6,230 bases of DNA from an uncultured Actinomyces sp. (lineage in GTDB: Bacteria > Actinomycetota > Actinomycetes > Actinomycetales > Actinomycetaceae), in NCBI GenBank assembly GCA_938030835.1, contig CALHID010000124.1:1-6230 (forward strand), read 5' to 3'. Below the pieces are notes generated by a model that was not told the origin of the DNA, did not search any database, and saw only the letters and a program-made list of their open reading frames with translations. Positions 6,102-6,230 of the stretch are shown here, piece after piece. Position 1 is the first letter of the stretch; each line of letters begins with the position of its first letter. The translations under genes and the position numbers were made by a program.

Positions 6102-6230
6102 TACTCGTTTTCTCCTGCAATATCGGTTCCGAGCTGCGCGAGAGCATCGCGCAATGCATACCATCCAAGGAGTGCGCATTTCACACGATTCGGGAACTGC
6201 GAGGTTCCCTCCAATGCAGCAGCATCACCA
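6101..6230 (-). CDS. sufU: SufU-type Fe-S cluster assembly protein, C-terminal end only
   Basis: Only the last 42 codons lie in the window; the gene continues beyond position 6230. The visible peptide includes the stretch FPNRVKCALLGWYALRDAL, the signature C-terminal segment of SufU (NifU N-terminal domain family). Its cysteine corresponds to the third conserved Cys of SufU, which with two earlier cysteines and an aspartate outside the window makes the zinc/sulfur-transfer site. From family knowledge, SufU is cytoplasmic and accepts sulfur from the cysteine desulfurase SufS for delivery to the SufBCD scaffold. The TAA stop (6103-6101) shares one base with the ATG of the next gene (TAATG), which suggests translational coupling. 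The usual actinobacterial partners (sufBDC, sufS) would be expected just beyond the right edge; that is not seen here. The short length is due to the window edge, not to a break. Confidence 0.88.
   Translation of the reverse strand, partial: GDAAALEGTSQFPNRVKCALLGWYALRDALAQLGTDIAGENE

Noticed and set aside
1..6230. CRISPR array, insertion sequence, tRNA or rRNA gene, defence system
   Set aside because: No spaced direct repeats, transposase motifs, terminal repeats, or tRNA-like or rRNA-like sequences were seen. All large frames on the minus strand are accounted for by the genes described.

Overview
The window is a compact, single-strand stretch of chromosome. All seven recognisable genes read on the minus strand, so transcription runs from position 6230 towards position 1. 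Gene content and order point to a Gram-positive actinomycete (phylum Actinomycetota). The order thrS - HIT phosphorylase-like - phosphatidylinositol-phosphate synthase matches the Mycobacterium tuberculosis order Rv2614c-Rv2613c-Rv2612c, and sufU followed by a DUF59/SufT gene is the usual end of an actinobacterial suf operon. Base composition is in the mid-50s % GC by eye, low for the phylum. Together with the cross-bridge genes this makes a member of Actinomycetaceae or a relative plausible, but that is inference and no species can be named.

Layout in transcription order. (1) 6230-5619: the last 42 codons of SufU, then SufT, joined by a TAATG stop/start overlap; this is the end of an iron-sulfur cluster assembly operon. 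(2) 5618-5545: a 74-base gap holding a strong hairpin with a perfect 10-bp outer stem but no U-tract. (3) 5544-3261: an ATP-grasp ligase resembling the D-aspartate ligase (Asl) group, followed 13 bases later by a FemABX-type aminoacyltransferase; the two look like a peptidoglycan cross-bridge pair. (4) 3260-3127: a 134-base gap with a small hairpin next to the thrS ribosome binding site. (5) 3126-1: threonyl-tRNA synthetase (GTG start), a HIT-family dinucleotide phosphorylase-like protein 5 bases downstream, and a CDP-alcohol phosphatidyltransferase of the phosphatidylinositol-phosphate synthase type (GTG start, TAGTG overlap), cut by the window edge.

The genes form three functional blocks: Fe-S cluster assembly, a two-gene cell-wall module, and a translation/phosphoinositide-lipid block. 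The cell-wall pair is the accessory and most interesting part. One ATP-dependent ligase (D-amino acid type) beside one tRNA-dependent transferase (L-amino acid type) is what a mixed L-/D-amino-acid interpeptide bridge would need. No mobile element, CRISPR array, tRNA or rRNA gene was seen, and no gene looks broken except by the window edges.
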